Below the pieces are notes generated by a model. The model was given only the letters and a program-made list of their open reading frames with translations. It was not told the origin of the DNA and ran no database searches. 64,000 bases of DNA. It comes from Lysobacter sp. Root76 (GTDB lineage: Bacteria; Pseudomonadota; Gammaproteobacteria; Xanthomonadales; Xanthomonadaceae). Location: contig NZ_LMIK01000005.1 in NCBI RefSeq assembly GCF_001428685.1, positions 184,170-248,169 on the forward strand. Reading direction: 5' to 3'. Below, piece after piece: positions 57,397 to 64,000 of the stretch. The stretch's first letter is position 1; every line of letters starts with the position of its first letter. The translations under genes were made by a program, and so were the position numbers.

Positions 57397-58608
57397 TCAG
57401 GCCGCCGCTTCCAGAGCCGCGCCGCGGCGCAGATCGTGGCGCGCCCACAGATAGATCAGCAGGCCTGCGACCGCGGTCGCGGCGCCGATGTAGCCGGTCG
57501 ACGTCCATCCGTAGCCGGCCGTGATCGCCATGCCGCCCAGCCAGGGGCCCAGCGCGTTGGCGGCGTTGAAGGCGGAGTGGTTGGAGGCGGCCGCCAAGGT
57601 TTGCGCGTCGGCCGCCACGTCCATCAGATGCGCCTGCAGCACCGGCGCCAGCGCGCCCATGGTGCCGACCGCGATCACCGCCGGCAGCACCGCCCACACC
57701 GATTGCGCGGCCAGCGGGAACACGAGCAGCAGCAGGGTCGACCACAGCAGCACCGCGGCGGCGGCGCGGAACTGCAGGCGGTCGAACAGCCAGCCGCCGG
57801 CGAGGTTGCCGAGGATGCCGCCGACGCCGAACGCGACCAGCGCGAACGGAGTCCAGGACTCGGGCACGCCGGTGACGTGGATCAGGGTCGGCGCCAGATA
57901 ACCGAACACGCAGAACATGCCGGCGAAGCCGATCGCGCCGATGCCCAGGGTCAGCCACACCGGCGCGCGGTTGAAGTCGCGCAGTTCGCGGATCGGGTCC
58001 TGGCGCGGCTCGGCCGGATCCGGCGGCAGGGTGCGCGCGACCATCGCCACGGTCATGGCCGCGATCACGGTGACCAGGCCGAAGGCGTAGCGCCAATCCA
58101 GCACCTGGCCCAGCCAGGTCGCGAACGGATTGCCGATCAACAGCGCGATCGCCAGGCCCAGCAGCGGCCGGCTGACCGCGACGCCGCGCTGTTCGGGCGG
58201 ACTGATCGCCGCCGCCACCAGCGCCGCGACGCCGAAGTAGGCGCCGTGCGGCAATCCGGCGATGAAGCGGAACAGTAGCATGGTCGGGTAGTTGGGCGCG
58301 AGCGCGCTGGCGATGTTGCCCAGCGCGTAGAAGGCCATCAGCGCCAGCAGCAGCGTGCGCCGGCGCAGGCGCGCACCCAGGATCGCCAGCAGCGGCGCGC
58401 CGACCACCACGCCCAGCGCGTAGGCGCTGATCACGTGCCCGACCTGCGGTTCGGTCACCGACAGGCCGCGGGCGATATCGGGCATCAGGCCCATCACCAC
58501 GAACTCGCTGGTGCCGATGGCGAAGCCGCCCATCGCCAGCGCGAACAGGATCAACGCGACCTGGCGCCGGGACAGGGTCGGCGACATCGGGATGCCGGAA
58601 TCGGCCAT
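57397..58608 (-). CDS. MFS transporter (AraJ/YdhP-like drug or sugar efflux group)
   Basis: 403 residues and 12 predicted spans. GGFAIGTSEFVVMGLMPDIARGLSVTEPQVGHVISAYALGVVVG and FRFIAGLPHGAYFGVAALVAA match the arabinose efflux/DHA1 group of exporters. Likely drug or metabolite efflux at the inner membrane; the substrate is unknown. ATG 58608 (MADSGIPMSP) could be replaced by the second Met (MSPTLSRRQVAL). Confidence 0.9.
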   Translation of the reverse strand: MADSGIPMSPTLSRRQVALILFALAMGGFAIGTSEFVVMGLMPDIARGLSVTEPQVGHVISAYALGVVVGAPLLAILGARLRRRTLLLALMAFYALGNIASALAPNYPTMLLFRFIAGLPHGAYFGVAALVAAAISPPEQRGVAVSRPLLGLAIALLIGNPFATWLGQVLDWRYAFGLVTVIAAMTVAMVARTLPPDPAEPRQDPIRELRDFNRAPVWLTLGIGAIGFAGMFCVFGYLAPTLIHVTGVPESWTPFALVAFGVGGILGNLAGGWLFDRLQFRAAAAVLLWSTLLLLVFPLAAQSVWAVLPAVIAVGTMGALAPVLQAHLMDVAADAQTLAAASNHSAFNAANALGPWLGGMAITAGYGWTSTGYIGAATAVAGLLIYLWARHDLRRGAALEAAA

Positions 58609-58955
58609 GGTGGGGTCCGCGGAGGGGAGGCCGGGTATTATTGCTGCGTCGCAGCAAATACGTCAGCGGCGCGGATGCATCGCTGCGTCCCGCGAGCGGG
58701 GCTCGGTGCTGCGCGCGGGCTGGGAATGCACGGCCCGCGAGGCGATGTTTGCCGAATCTGGCGACTGGGTCGGGCGGGCGATGCTCGGCCCTTTGTGGGA
58801 GCGACGTGAGTCGCGATAACGAATCTTCGGGGGCGGACGAATCGCGACTCACGTCGCTCCCACAGGAGCGGCGCGGCTAAGCTTCGGGTAGGAGCGGCGT
58901 AAGCCGCGACCCGGCACCGCGACGACCGATCCCAGGACCGGCGCCGCAAGCCCGA
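58609..58955. other. Intergenic region with a REP pair
   Basis: 347 bases between the MFS gene and tatC. The left 180 bases show nothing recognisable apart from the MFS promoter; the right part is REP DNA (58795-58910). Confidence 0.6.
58795..58910. repeat. REP inverted pair (REPIN) plus one extra REP
   Basis: GTGGGAGCGACGTGAGTCGC starts at 58795 and its exact inverse is completed at 58863, 23 bases on each arm with a 23-base spacer between. A third, direct, slightly different copy (GTAGGAGCGGCGTAAGCCGC) starts at 58888. It is a textbook REPIN. Confidence 0.9.
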
Positions 58956-59732
58956 TCAGCCCGCCGCTTCCGGCTCGCGCGGCGTGACCCAGCCCGCAGC
59001 GACGATGCCCAGCTCGTACAGCACGCACATCGGGATCGCCAGCATCAGCTGCGAGACCACGTCCGGCGGGGTGATCACCGCGGCGATGATGAAGATGCCG
59101 ACCACCGCGTAGCCGCGGCCTTCCTTCAACTGCTTGGGCGTGACCCAGCCGAGCAGGACCAGGATCACCAGCGCCACCGGCAGCTCGAAGCTGGCGCCGA
59201 AGGCGAGGAAGATCACCAGCACGAAATCCAGGTACTTGCCGATGTCCGGCGTCATCGCCACCACCGACGGGGTGAACCTGACCAGGAAGCCGAACACCGC
59301 CGGCAGCACCAGGAAGTAGGCGAACGCGCAGCCGGCGTAGAACAGCGTCACCGCCGAGGCCAGCAAGGGCAGGGCCAGACGCTTCTCGCGCTTGTACAGC
59401 CCGGGCGCGACGAAGGCCCAGGCCTGGTAGAGCAGCCAGGGCACGGTCAGGAACAGCGCGGTGAAGAACGCCAGTTTGACCGGGACGAAGAAGCCGCCGG
59501 CCGGATCGGCGGCGATCAGCTTGCCCGATTCCGGCAGCTTGCCCAGCAGCGGGCCGGCCAGCAGCGAGAAGATCTCCGAGGCGAACGGCATCAGCGCCAG
59601 GAACACGATCATCAGGCCGACCACGGCGCGCAGCAGGCGCGCGCGCAGTTCGATCAGGTGATCGAGCAGGCGCGGCTCGGCGCCGGCTTCGTCTTCGGCC
59701 GACGACGCGGCGCGGGGATCAGCGTCGCTCAT
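58956..59732 (-). CDS. tatC: Sec-independent translocase protein TatC
   Basis: 258 residues, six spans. HLIELRARLLRAVVGLMIVFLAL, the FTPSVVAMTPDIGKYLDFVLVIFLAFGASFELPVALVIL stretch and APGLYKREKRL are classical TatC motifs. It binds twin-arginine signal peptides. The start overlaps the tatB stop by 14 bases; tatABC order is conserved. Confidence 0.97.
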   Translation of the reverse strand: MSDADPRAASSAEDEAGAEPRLLDHLIELRARLLRAVVGLMIVFLALMPFASEIFSLLAGPLLGKLPESGKLIAADPAGGFFVPVKLAFFTALFLTVPWLLYQAWAFVAPGLYKREKRLALPLLASAVTLFYAGCAFAYFLVLPAVFGFLVRFTPSVVAMTPDIGKYLDFVLVIFLAFGASFELPVALVILVLLGWVTPKQLKEGRGYAVVGIFIIAAVITPPDVVSQLMLAIPMCVLYELGIVAAGWVTPREPEAAG

Positions 59733-60105
59733 CGTCGGGCTTCGTGTCGGTAGGGGCGTCGGCGGGCAGCGCCGCGGGCTCGGCGGCCGGGCTGGAGTTC
59801 AGCGCTTCGACGCTGCGCTCGGCGTCGCGCAGCTCGCGCTGCACGGTGTCGCGGCTGTCGTGGATCTGGTTGCGCAGGCTTTCCTGGGCTTCGCGCAGGT
59901 CGGCCTGGGTCTGGCGCAGGCTGCGGCGCAATTCCTCGTCGGCCAGTTCGTTCTCGAGTTCGGATTTCACCGAATACCACTGCGCGCGCGCGCGCCGCAC
60001 CCACAGGCCGGCGAAGCGCGCGGCCTTGGGGAGGCGTTCGGGGCCGAGCACGAGCAGGGCCACGACCGCGATGACGAAGATTTCGGAGAAGCCGATGTCG
60101 AACAT
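59719..60105 (-). CDS. tatB: Sec-independent translocase protein TatB
   Basis: 128 residues. MFDIGFSEIFVIAVVALLVLGPERLPKAAR is the TatB N-terminus (single span plus hinge), followed by an amphipathic helix (AQWYSVKSELENELADEELRRSL) and an acidic tail. It forms the receptor with TatC. Confidence 0.96.
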   Translation of the reverse strand: MFDIGFSEIFVIAVVALLVLGPERLPKAARFAGLWVRRARAQWYSVKSELENELADEELRRSLRQTQADLREAQESLRNQIHDSRDTVQRELRDAERSVEALNSSPAAEPAALPADAPTDTKPDDERR

Positions 60106-60145
60106 GACCGCGCGCCGGAAACGTCGGGGGGGACGCTAACGGGTA

Positions 60146-60370
60146 TCAGCGCGGGGTTTGTTCGTCGTTGCGCGTCTGCGCGTTGGCGTCTTCGCGCCGG
60201 GTTTCGTCGGGGAGCTGTGCGGCCGGCTTGTCTTCGTCCTGCACGCCCTTCTTGAAACCCTTCACCGCTTCGCCGAGGTCCTGGCCCACGTTCTTCAGGC
60301 GCTTGGTGCCGAACACCAGCACCACGATCACCAGCACGATCAGCCAGTGCCAAAGACTCAAACCGCCCAT
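60146..60370 (-). CDS. tatA: Sec-independent translocase protein TatA
   Basis: 74 residues beginning [29 protein letters not shown]: span, FG hinge and amphipathic helix of TatA. It forms the transport pore. First gene of tatABC. The opening nine residues recur almost exactly in the micro-gene at 13450-13560. Confidence 0.96.
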   Translation of the reverse strand: MGGLSLWHWLIVLVIVVLVFGTKRLKNVGQDLGEAVKGFKKGVQDEDKPAAQLPDETRREDANAQTRNDEQTPR

Positions 60371-60465
60371 GTGTGATTCCGCCGAAGTTGGGTGCTCAGG
60401 ATACCGCAAGCCTTGTTACGGGACCCGTGACCGCAGGCATGTCTGCGCATGAATGGGCGCCGGGC

Positions 60466-61314
60466 TCAGGGCAGCGGTTCGACCTTGGTCTGGCTGGGCT
60501 CGTCGGCCGGCTCGGTGGGCGTGGCCGGCTGGATCGGAGCCGGCTGGACGGGGGCCGCGGCGGGCGTCGGGTTGGAGGGGTAGACGGTCGCGCCGGTGGC
60601 CGGGCGCGGCTCTTCCTGGCGGTTCGTGCGGGCGATCGCGCTGGCTTCTTCCAGGCGATCGCGGAAATCGACCACGGCTTCCGACGGCGCCTGCGCCGAA
60701 CGGCCTTCGAAGATCATGCGCGGGGTGGTGCCGTTGCCGTAGACGACCTGGTTGGCCTGATCGTCGATCTGCAGCACCGCGCCGTCCAGGGCCACGCCCG
60801 CGAACAGGCCGCGCGCGCGCGACCAGGACCAGATTTCGGCCTTGAGCTGGCCGTCGGTGGCGGCCGCGGCGCTGCGGCCGACCGGGCCGGCGGCGACGCC
60901 GGCATCGGCGCCCAGGGTGATCTTGCCGTTGACGATCGAATCCAGGCCGCGCTCGCCGCGGAACACCAGCACGATGTCGGAGGACTGCACGCCGGCCTGG
61001 AAGCCGATGCTGCCGCCGGTGAGCTTGACGAAGCTCGGGTTGGACCAGGTGCCGTCGGGATTTTTGACCGACACCAGGCCGTGGCCGCGGCGGCCGCCCA
61101 GCACCAGGCCGACCTTGAGCGTGTCGGGCACGACCACGATCGCGCGCGCCTCGTCGAACAGCTTGTCCGGAATCGCCGACTCCGGAATCTGCTGGATGTC
61201 GCTGAGCACGCGCACCGCGTTGCGGGCGCGGGCGTCCTCGTCGGGGCCGGCGACGGCGGACGCGGCGAAGCTCAGGCTGAGCACGAGGAGGGCGAGACGC
61301 GACGGACGGGACAT
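60466..61314 (-). CDS. SYLF-domain (Ysc84-type) lipid-binding secreted protein
   Basis: 282 residues from ATG 61314. Signal peptide MSRPSRLALLVLSLSFAASAVAG; then the SYLF domain: ESAIPDKLFDEARAIVVVPDTLKVGLVLGG, GHGLVSVKNPDGTWSNPSFVKLTGGSIGFQAGVQSSDIVLVF and SRARGLFAGVALDGAVL. The domain binds phosphoinositides in eukaryotes; the bacterial role is unknown. It ends in a Pro/Ala/Thr-rich tail. Monocistronic between tatA and the divergent hemH gene. Confidence 0.88.
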   Translation of the reverse strand: MSRPSRLALLVLSLSFAASAVAGPDEDARARNAVRVLSDIQQIPESAIPDKLFDEARAIVVVPDTLKVGLVLGGRRGHGLVSVKNPDGTWSNPSFVKLTGGSIGFQAGVQSSDIVLVFRGERGLDSIVNGKITLGADAGVAAGPVGRSAAAATDGQLKAEIWSWSRARGLFAGVALDGAVLQIDDQANQVVYGNGTTPRMIFEGRSAQAPSEAVVDFRDRLEEASAIARTNRQEEPRPATGATVYPSNPTPAAAPVQPAPIQPATPTEPADEPSQTKVEPLP

Positions 61315-61479
61315 GGACGGACTCCGGCGAAGACGGGGGATGGCGCGCATGCGTATGACCGCGAAGGCGCGCCGTGGTTCAGGCTAGTAACGCGGCGATG
61401 AATCGCCACGGAACCGCGACGGCATCGCGCCGCGACCGCGCATGCTGCCCGGCCGCGTCGGTGCTGTCATCCTATAGGC

Positions 61480-62505
61480 ATGCCCGCCGACGCCAGCATC
61501 GACCCCGATACCTCCGTTCCCGACGACGGTTCCTGCGCCGCAGCCGCGCGCGACACCGCTGTGGTGCTGGTCAACCTCGGTACGCCCGAGGCCCCGACCG
61601 CGCCCGCGGTGCGCCGCTATCTGTCCGAATTCCTGCACGACCGCCGCGTGGTCAGCCTGACCCGCTGGCTGTGGTGCCCGTTGCTGCACTTCGCGATCCT
61701 GCCGCTGCGCTCGTCGCGGGTCGCGCACAAGTACGCCAGCATCTGGCTGCCCGGCGAGGACGGCGGCTCGCCGCTGGCCGTCTACACGCGGCGCCTGGCG
61801 CGCGCGGTGCAGCGCGAACTGCCGCAGGTACGGGTGCTCGATGCGATGCGTTACGGCACGCCCTCGCTGCGCGGCGCCCTGCGGCAGCTGCGCGCCGACG
61901 GCGTGCGCAGGCTGCTGGTGCTGCCGCTGTACCCGCAGTACTCGACCTCGACCACGGCCTCGGTGGCCGATGTGATCGCGCGCGGCGAAGGCCCGACCAC
62001 GCGCATGGTCGAGGACTACCACTGCGATCCGGGCTGGGTCGCGGCGGTGGCGAACTCGATCCGCGCCCATCGCGAGGCGAACGGCGCCGGCGAGCACCTG
62101 CTGTTCTCGTTCCACGGCCTGCCGCAGCGCCTGGCCGACGACGGCGATCCCTATCCGCAGCACTGCGAGGCCGGCGCGCGCGCGATCGCGCAGGCGCTGG
62201 GCCTGGCCGACGAGGCCTGGACCCTGAGCTACCAGTCGCGCTTCGGCCGCGAACGCTGGCTGGAACCGGCGACCGCGGCCACCCTGCAGGCCCTGGCCGC
62301 GCGCGGCCTGCGCCGGGTCGACGTGGTCGCGCCCGGGTTCGCGGTCGACTGCCTGGAAACGCTGGAAGAGGTGGCGATGATGCTGGCCGAGGATTTCGCC
62401 GCGCGCGGCGGCGAGCTGCGCTACATCCCCTGCCTCAACGACAGCCCCGAGCATGCGGCGGTGCTGGCGGCGATCGCGCGCCGCGAACTGGAGGCCTGGG
62501 CATGA
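61480..62505 (+). CDS. hemH: Ferrochelatase
   Basis: 341 residues. [23 protein letters not shown] at the N-terminus, [15 protein letters not shown], catalytic His in [11 protein letters not shown] and [17 protein letters not shown] are the family motifs. It inserts iron into protoporphyrin IX at the membrane surface. It overlaps the following hydrolase gene as ATGA. Confidence 0.97.
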   Translation: MPADASIDPDTSVPDDGSCAAAARDTAVVLVNLGTPEAPTAPAVRRYLSEFLHDRRVVSLTRWLWCPLLHFAILPLRSSRVAHKYASIWLPGEDGGSPLAVYTRRLARAVQRELPQVRVLDAMRYGTPSLRGALRQLRADGVRRLLVLPLYPQYSTSTTASVADVIARGEGPTTRMVEDYHCDPGWVAAVANSIRAHREANGAGEHLLFSFHGLPQRLADDGDPYPQHCEAGARAIAQALGLADEAWTLSYQSRFGRERWLEPATAATLQALAARGLRRVDVVAPGFAVDCLETLEEVAMMLAEDFAARGGELRYIPCLNDSPEHAAVLAAIARRELEAWA

Positions 62506-63410
62506 GCGGCGACGGCCAGCGCGCCGCCGCGGCCTTGCGCGAGTTCGCGGTCGACACCCCGTTCGGCCGCCTCGGCGGCCTGCGCAACAACGTCCACGGC
62601 GCGCCGCGCCTGCTGGCGCTGCATGGTTGGCTGGACAATGCGGCGAGCTTCGTGCCGCTGGCGCCGCATCTGGCCGGTTTCGACCTGGTCGCCCCGGACC
62701 TGCCGGGTCACGGGGTCAGCGCGCATTTGCCGCCGTCCGCCGAGTACACCCTGGTGGCCGCCGCGCGCGCCGCGTTCGCGGTCGCCGATGCGCTGGGCTG
62801 GGACCGCTTCGCCCTGCTCGGCCATTCGATGGGCGGCGCCACCGCCAGCCTGATGGCCGCCGCGGCGCCGCAGCGGATCGAGCGCCTGCAGCTGATCGAG
62901 GCCCTGGGCGGCTTGTCCGAAGCCGAAGAGCGCACCGCATCGCGCTTGCGCGACGCCTTCGCCGACCAGGCCGCCTTGTCCGGCAAGCAACTGCGCGTGT
63001 TCGGCGACATCGCCACCGCGGTGCGCGCGCGCATGCAGGCCAACGGCCTGAGCGAGCCCGTGGCGCGGTTGCTGGTCGAGCGCGGCATCGCCCCGGTGCC
63101 CGCCGGCCGCTACGCCGACGACGCGGCCGGCGGCTACATCTGGCGCAGCGACCCGCGCCTGACCCTGGCCACGGCGGTGCGCATGACCGAGGCGCAGGTG
63201 CGCGACGTGATCGCCTCCATCCAATGCCCGACCCGGGTGATCTACGTCGAACCCGCGTTCCAGTACTTCAACACCGAACTGCGCAATGCGCGCATCGCCC
63301 TGCTGCGCCACGGCGAAAGCGCGGCGGTGCCCGGCGGCCATCACCTGCACATGGAAGACCCCGATGCGGTCATGGCCGCGATCGGCGACTTCCTGACCCG
63401 GCCGCTGTAA
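62502..63410 (+). CDS. Alpha/beta hydrolase
   Basis: 302 residues; ATG 62502 overlaps the hemH stop. [33 protein letters not shown], nucleophile Ser in [16 protein letters not shown], and the His in [14 protein letters not shown] identify the catalytic machinery. The group resembles mesoderm-specific-transcript/serine hydrolase-like proteins; the substrate is unknown. Coupling to hemH may be incidental. Confidence 0.88.
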   Translation: MSGDGQRAAAALREFAVDTPFGRLGGLRNNVHGAPRLLALHGWLDNAASFVPLAPHLAGFDLVAPDLPGHGVSAHLPPSAEYTLVAAARAAFAVADALGWDRFALLGHSMGGATASLMAAAAPQRIERLQLIEALGGLSEAEERTASRLRDAFADQAALSGKQLRVFGDIATAVRARMQANGLSEPVARLLVERGIAPVPAGRYADDAAGGYIWRSDPRLTLATAVRMTEAQVRDVIASIQCPTRVIYVEPAFQYFNTELRNARIALLRHGESAAVPGGHHLHMEDPDAVMAAIGDFLTRPL

Positions 63411-63445
63411 GGGCCGAGCGCACGACGAGATAGCCAAGCGCCTGC

Positions 63446-63709
63446 CTACGGCGTCGGCGGCTTTCCATCCGGGCAGCGGATCGGTGCCAAGCCGAGGTAC
63501 TCGCGCAGGCCGTTGTCGTCGAGCTTGATGAAATGACAGCCGGTTTCGCTGTCGCATTCGCCGGTGTAGATCGCGCCGCGCCAGCGCACCGCGGGAGTCA
63601 CGTCGTAGCAGTAGCCGCCGCCGTCGAAGCGGACCCACCAGAACGCAGCGGCGCCCGCGCCGATTAGGGCGACGGCGAACAGAGCCAGGGCGACGCGTTT
63701 GAGCGTCAT
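63446..63709 (-). CDS. Small exported or membrane-anchored protein of unknown function
   Basis: 87 residues from ATG 63709. An N-terminal hydrophobic segment (VALALFAVALIGAGAAAFWWV) is followed by about 60 residues with four cysteines (YCYD, GECDSETGCHF, IRCPDG), suggesting disulfides and a periplasmic position. I recognise no family. It converges with the hydrolase gene. Confidence 0.6.
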   Translation of the reverse strand: MTLKRVALALFAVALIGAGAAAFWWVRFDGGGYCYDVTPAVRWRGAIYTGECDSETGCHFIKLDDNGLREYLGLAPIRCPDGKPPTP

Positions 63710-63842
63710 CGAGGCGATCGCCGCGGAACTGGCCGCATGGTGGGGGCCGCGCTGAGCGCGGCGCAACGCGCGACGGTTGCGTCCAGGCCGGTCTCGATAT
63801 CGCCGCGCCAGCGTGAGTGCACGCGGCGGTCGACGACGGCGC

Positions 63843-64000
63843 TCAGCTCGTCTTGCCGCATAGGGCGTTGAGCGCTGCCTTCAACGGCCGCCCTTCGTTG
63901 CGGAAATACTCGCGCTGGTCGCGCCAGCGCGGGCTGCGCGCTTCGACCTCGCGCCAGAACGCGCGCGAGTGGTCGGCGTGGATCAGATGGCACAGCTCGT
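63843..64000 (-). CDS. YgjP-like (M48 superfamily) metallopeptidase, C-terminal part
   Basis: The frame is open from the window edge to TGA 63843-63845 and reads ELCHLIHADHSRAFWREVEA, then a Trp/Arg-rich tail ending ALCGKTS. The two leftover bases at the edge (AC) fit the preceding codon as CAC, completing HELCH. This is the YgjP/WLM-type HExxH-x-x-x-x-H motif (CHLxHxDHSxxFW). Most of the gene lies outside the window. Confidence 0.85.
   Translation of the reverse strand, partial: ELCHLIHADHSRAFWREVEARSPRWRDQREYFRNEGRPLKAALNALCGKTS

Overview
This is a GC-rich chromosomal segment from a gammaproteobacterium of the Xanthomonadaceae/Lysobacteraceae, most likely Lysobacter or a close relative. 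The assignment rests on base composition, the gene set (zapE, tamAB, glyQS with an outward-facing GspE-type ATPase, the bioB-bioF-ACT-bioH-bioC cluster, MHYT and BPSS1780-like membrane proteins), many secreted enzymes and lipoproteins, and REP elements built on GTGGGAGCGACGTGAGTCGC. It is read from sequence only; no database search was possible.

Layout. 1-960: a 325-bp tandem duplication, a minisatellite and a decapitated carboxymuconolactone-decarboxylase gene. 1.0-7.0 kb: two LysR regulators, each divergent from oxidoreductase genes (SDR, ABM monooxygenase and yellow/MRJP-like protein; zinc-free MDR reductase). 7.1-10.8 kb: a beta-propeller phytase-like lipoprotein divergent from a TonB-dependent receptor, with a PhoB-box-like site between them. 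11.2-13.4 kb: a two-gene secreted module with a putative zinc protease, then a 36-residue TatA-like micro-gene. 13.9-19.5 kb: zapE and a hydrolase, a secreted nuclease-like lipoprotein, membrane-anchored cytochrome c5, tRNA-Arg(CCG) and ubiA. 19.7-23.0 kb: a large Calx-beta/DUF11 surface protein and a 232-bp REP tandem array. 23.1-26.6 kb: short-chain fatty acid transporter, a SecD-P1-like lipoprotein, a small membrane protein and comF. 26.6-32.1 kb: biotin genes (bioB, bioF, ACT protein, bioH, bioC) ending in a translationally coupled DMT transporter. 32.1-39 kb: ArnT-like glycosyltransferase, SnoaL-like protein, MHYT/V4R pair, serine/threonine dehydratase, EamA transporter, Tyr/Gly-rich lipoprotein. 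39.2-39.4 kb: a candidate sigma54-dependent small RNA just upstream of mnmG. 41.4-44.3 kb: BNR-type lipoprotein, GNAT, VOC protein and small membrane protein. 44.3-53.7 kb: tamB, tamA, glyS, glyQ on the minus strand. 53.8-57.3 kb: GspE-like ATPase, class I glutamine amidotransferase, BPSS1780-like protein. 57.4-64 kb: MFS exporter, REP cluster, tatC-tatB-tatA, SYLF-domain protein, hemH and a hydrolase, a small membrane protein and a YgjP-like metallopeptidase cut by the window end.

The less ordinary signals are: (i) a minus-strand sigma54 promoter with exact GG-N10-GC spacing followed about 115 nt later by a strong intrinsic terminator; (ii) a roughly 690-bp low-GC block inside the essential gene glyS with an intact reading frame; (iii) the PhoB-box-like repeat before the phytase-like gene; (iv) the TatA-like micro-gene; (v) the REP tandem array; and (vi) the gene pairs of unknown role (secreted protease module, MHYT/V4R, SecD-P1 lipoprotein). 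No CRISPR array, integrase, prophage or complete insertion sequence was seen.
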